The notes below the pieces were generated by a model. That model was given only the letters and a program-made list of their open reading frames with translations, searched no databases and had not been told where the DNA came from. Made by a program: the position numbers and the translations under genes. From contig JACDGB010000154.1 of the NCBI GenBank assembly GCA_013815485.1, positions 1-5,387 on the forward strand: a stretch of 5,387 nucleotides of DNA, given 5' to 3'. Shown here one piece after another: positions 4,819-5,387 of the stretch. This DNA is from Rubrobacter sp. GTDB lineage: Bacteria > Actinomycetota > Rubrobacteria > Rubrobacterales > Rubrobacteraceae. Every line of letters starts with the position of its first letter. The first letter of the stretch is position 1.

Positions 4819-5387
4819 CTGACGCACATCCACTTCCAGCCCGTGGGTGGCGCGGCCGGGGACATGATCCTCGCCAGCCTCATCGCCGCCGGAGCACCGC
4901 TAGACGAGATCACCCGAAGCCTAGAAACGCTCGGCATACCTTTCCAACTCATCACCGAACCCACGCAGATAAACGGCATCGGGGCACTCCGGGCCAGGGT
5001 CGAGTATCTGGAGGAACGCATTCACCGCACCTTCCAGGACATACGAAGCCTCATCGAAAACGCGAATCTTCCGGAGCGGGCGTCGTCTCGTGCCGTCGAG
5101 GCTTTCCGGCGTCTGGCGGTCGCCGAGGGCGCGGTCCACGGCCAGCCGCCGGACGAGGTCACGTTCCACGAAGTCGGGGCAGTGGACTCCATCGTGGACG
5201 TAGTGGGAAGTTGCGTCGCGCTGGAGTTGCTCGGCGTGGATAGCGTGAGTTGCGCTCCGCTGCCGATGGGACACGGCATCGTACAGGCGGCCCACGGCCC
5301 GCTCCCCGTCCCAGGCCCGGCGACGCTCGAAATCCTCGAAGGTTCGCGCATACGCTTCACCGAGGAGCCTCGCGAGACCACGACCCC
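4819..5387 (+). CDS. larC: LarC, nickel-pincer cofactor biosynthesis protein, N-terminal part (runs off right edge)
   Basis: LarC (DUF111) inserts nickel into the pyridinium bis-thiocarboxylate mononucleotide made by LarB and LarE, in a CTP-dependent reaction, to form the cofactor of lactate racemase and relatives. The 189 visible residues carry family signatures: HFQPVGGAAGDM at 5-16 (the FSGxSGDM region), FHEVGAVDSIVDVVG at 116-130, and MGHG at 150-153 followed by HGPLPVPGPAT at 159-169. The C-terminal half is beyond the window. The frame is open from 4732 but has no ATG, GTG or TTG before the conserved N-terminus. Taking the CTG at 4819 as start gives MTHIHFQPVGG, which has the same spacing as the usual MK.LYFDCFSG. 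It starts 19 bases after the preceding gene and has only a poor SD. It is probably the last-seen member of the operon starting at 3676. Confidence 0.87.
   Translation, partial: MTHIHFQPVGGAAGDMILASLIAAGAPLDEITRSLETLGIPFQLITEPTQINGIGALRARVEYLEERIHRTFQDIRSLIENANLPERASSRAVEAFRRLAVAEGAVHGQPPDEVTFHEVGAVDSIVDVVGSCVALELLGVDSVSCAPLPMGHGIVQAAHGPLPVPGPATLEILEGSRIRFTEEPRETTT

Overview
The window is high-GC bacterial chromosome with compact operons, GTG, TTG and probably CTG starts, and purine-rich Shine-Dalgarno (SD) sites. The gene mix (a GluQ-type tRNA synthetase paralogue, a minimal secreted NlpC/P60 protein, a YtrA-type GntR regulator, a DUF1469 holin-like and DUF3618 envelope pair, YqeC, LarC) suggests a high-GC Gram-positive lineage. 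A deep-branching actinobacterium such as Rubrobacter is my best guess, from recall of gene content only. I see no CRISPR array, tRNA, rRNA or intact mobile element.

Layout. Positions 1-1037 (minus): the start of an unrecognised gene runs off the left edge, preceded by gluQ (glutamyl-Q tRNA(Asp) synthetase). Positions 1038-1403: a gene-poor stretch with a 9-bp inverted repeat and a good plus-strand promoter. Positions 1404-1882 (plus): a single-gene unit with promoter, SD, a secreted NlpC/P60 hydrolase and a strong intrinsic terminator. Positions 1886-2549 (minus): a GntR/YtrA regulator with a near-consensus promoter and an overlapping imperfect palindrome. It is followed directly by a decayed remnant of an ABC transporter ATPase, which looks like the lost partner of the regulator. 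Positions 2658-3401 (minus): yqeC. Positions 3676-5387 (plus): an apparent four-gene operon of a holin-like membrane protein, a DUF3618-like membrane-anchored protein (GTGA overlap), a 98-residue unknown protein, and larC, which is cut by the right edge.

How the genes fit together. YqeC and LarC are both linked to metal-cofactor chemistry (selenium/molybdenum hydroxylase maturation and nickel-pincer cofactor synthesis) and lie on either side of a divergent intergenic region. Their enzyme clients are not in the window. The DUF1469/DUF3618 pair and the NlpC/P60 protein point to cell-envelope work. The most notable observations are the ABC ATPase pseudogene behind a regulator that kept its promoter, and a larC reading frame with no ATG, GTG or TTG start at its conserved N-terminus.
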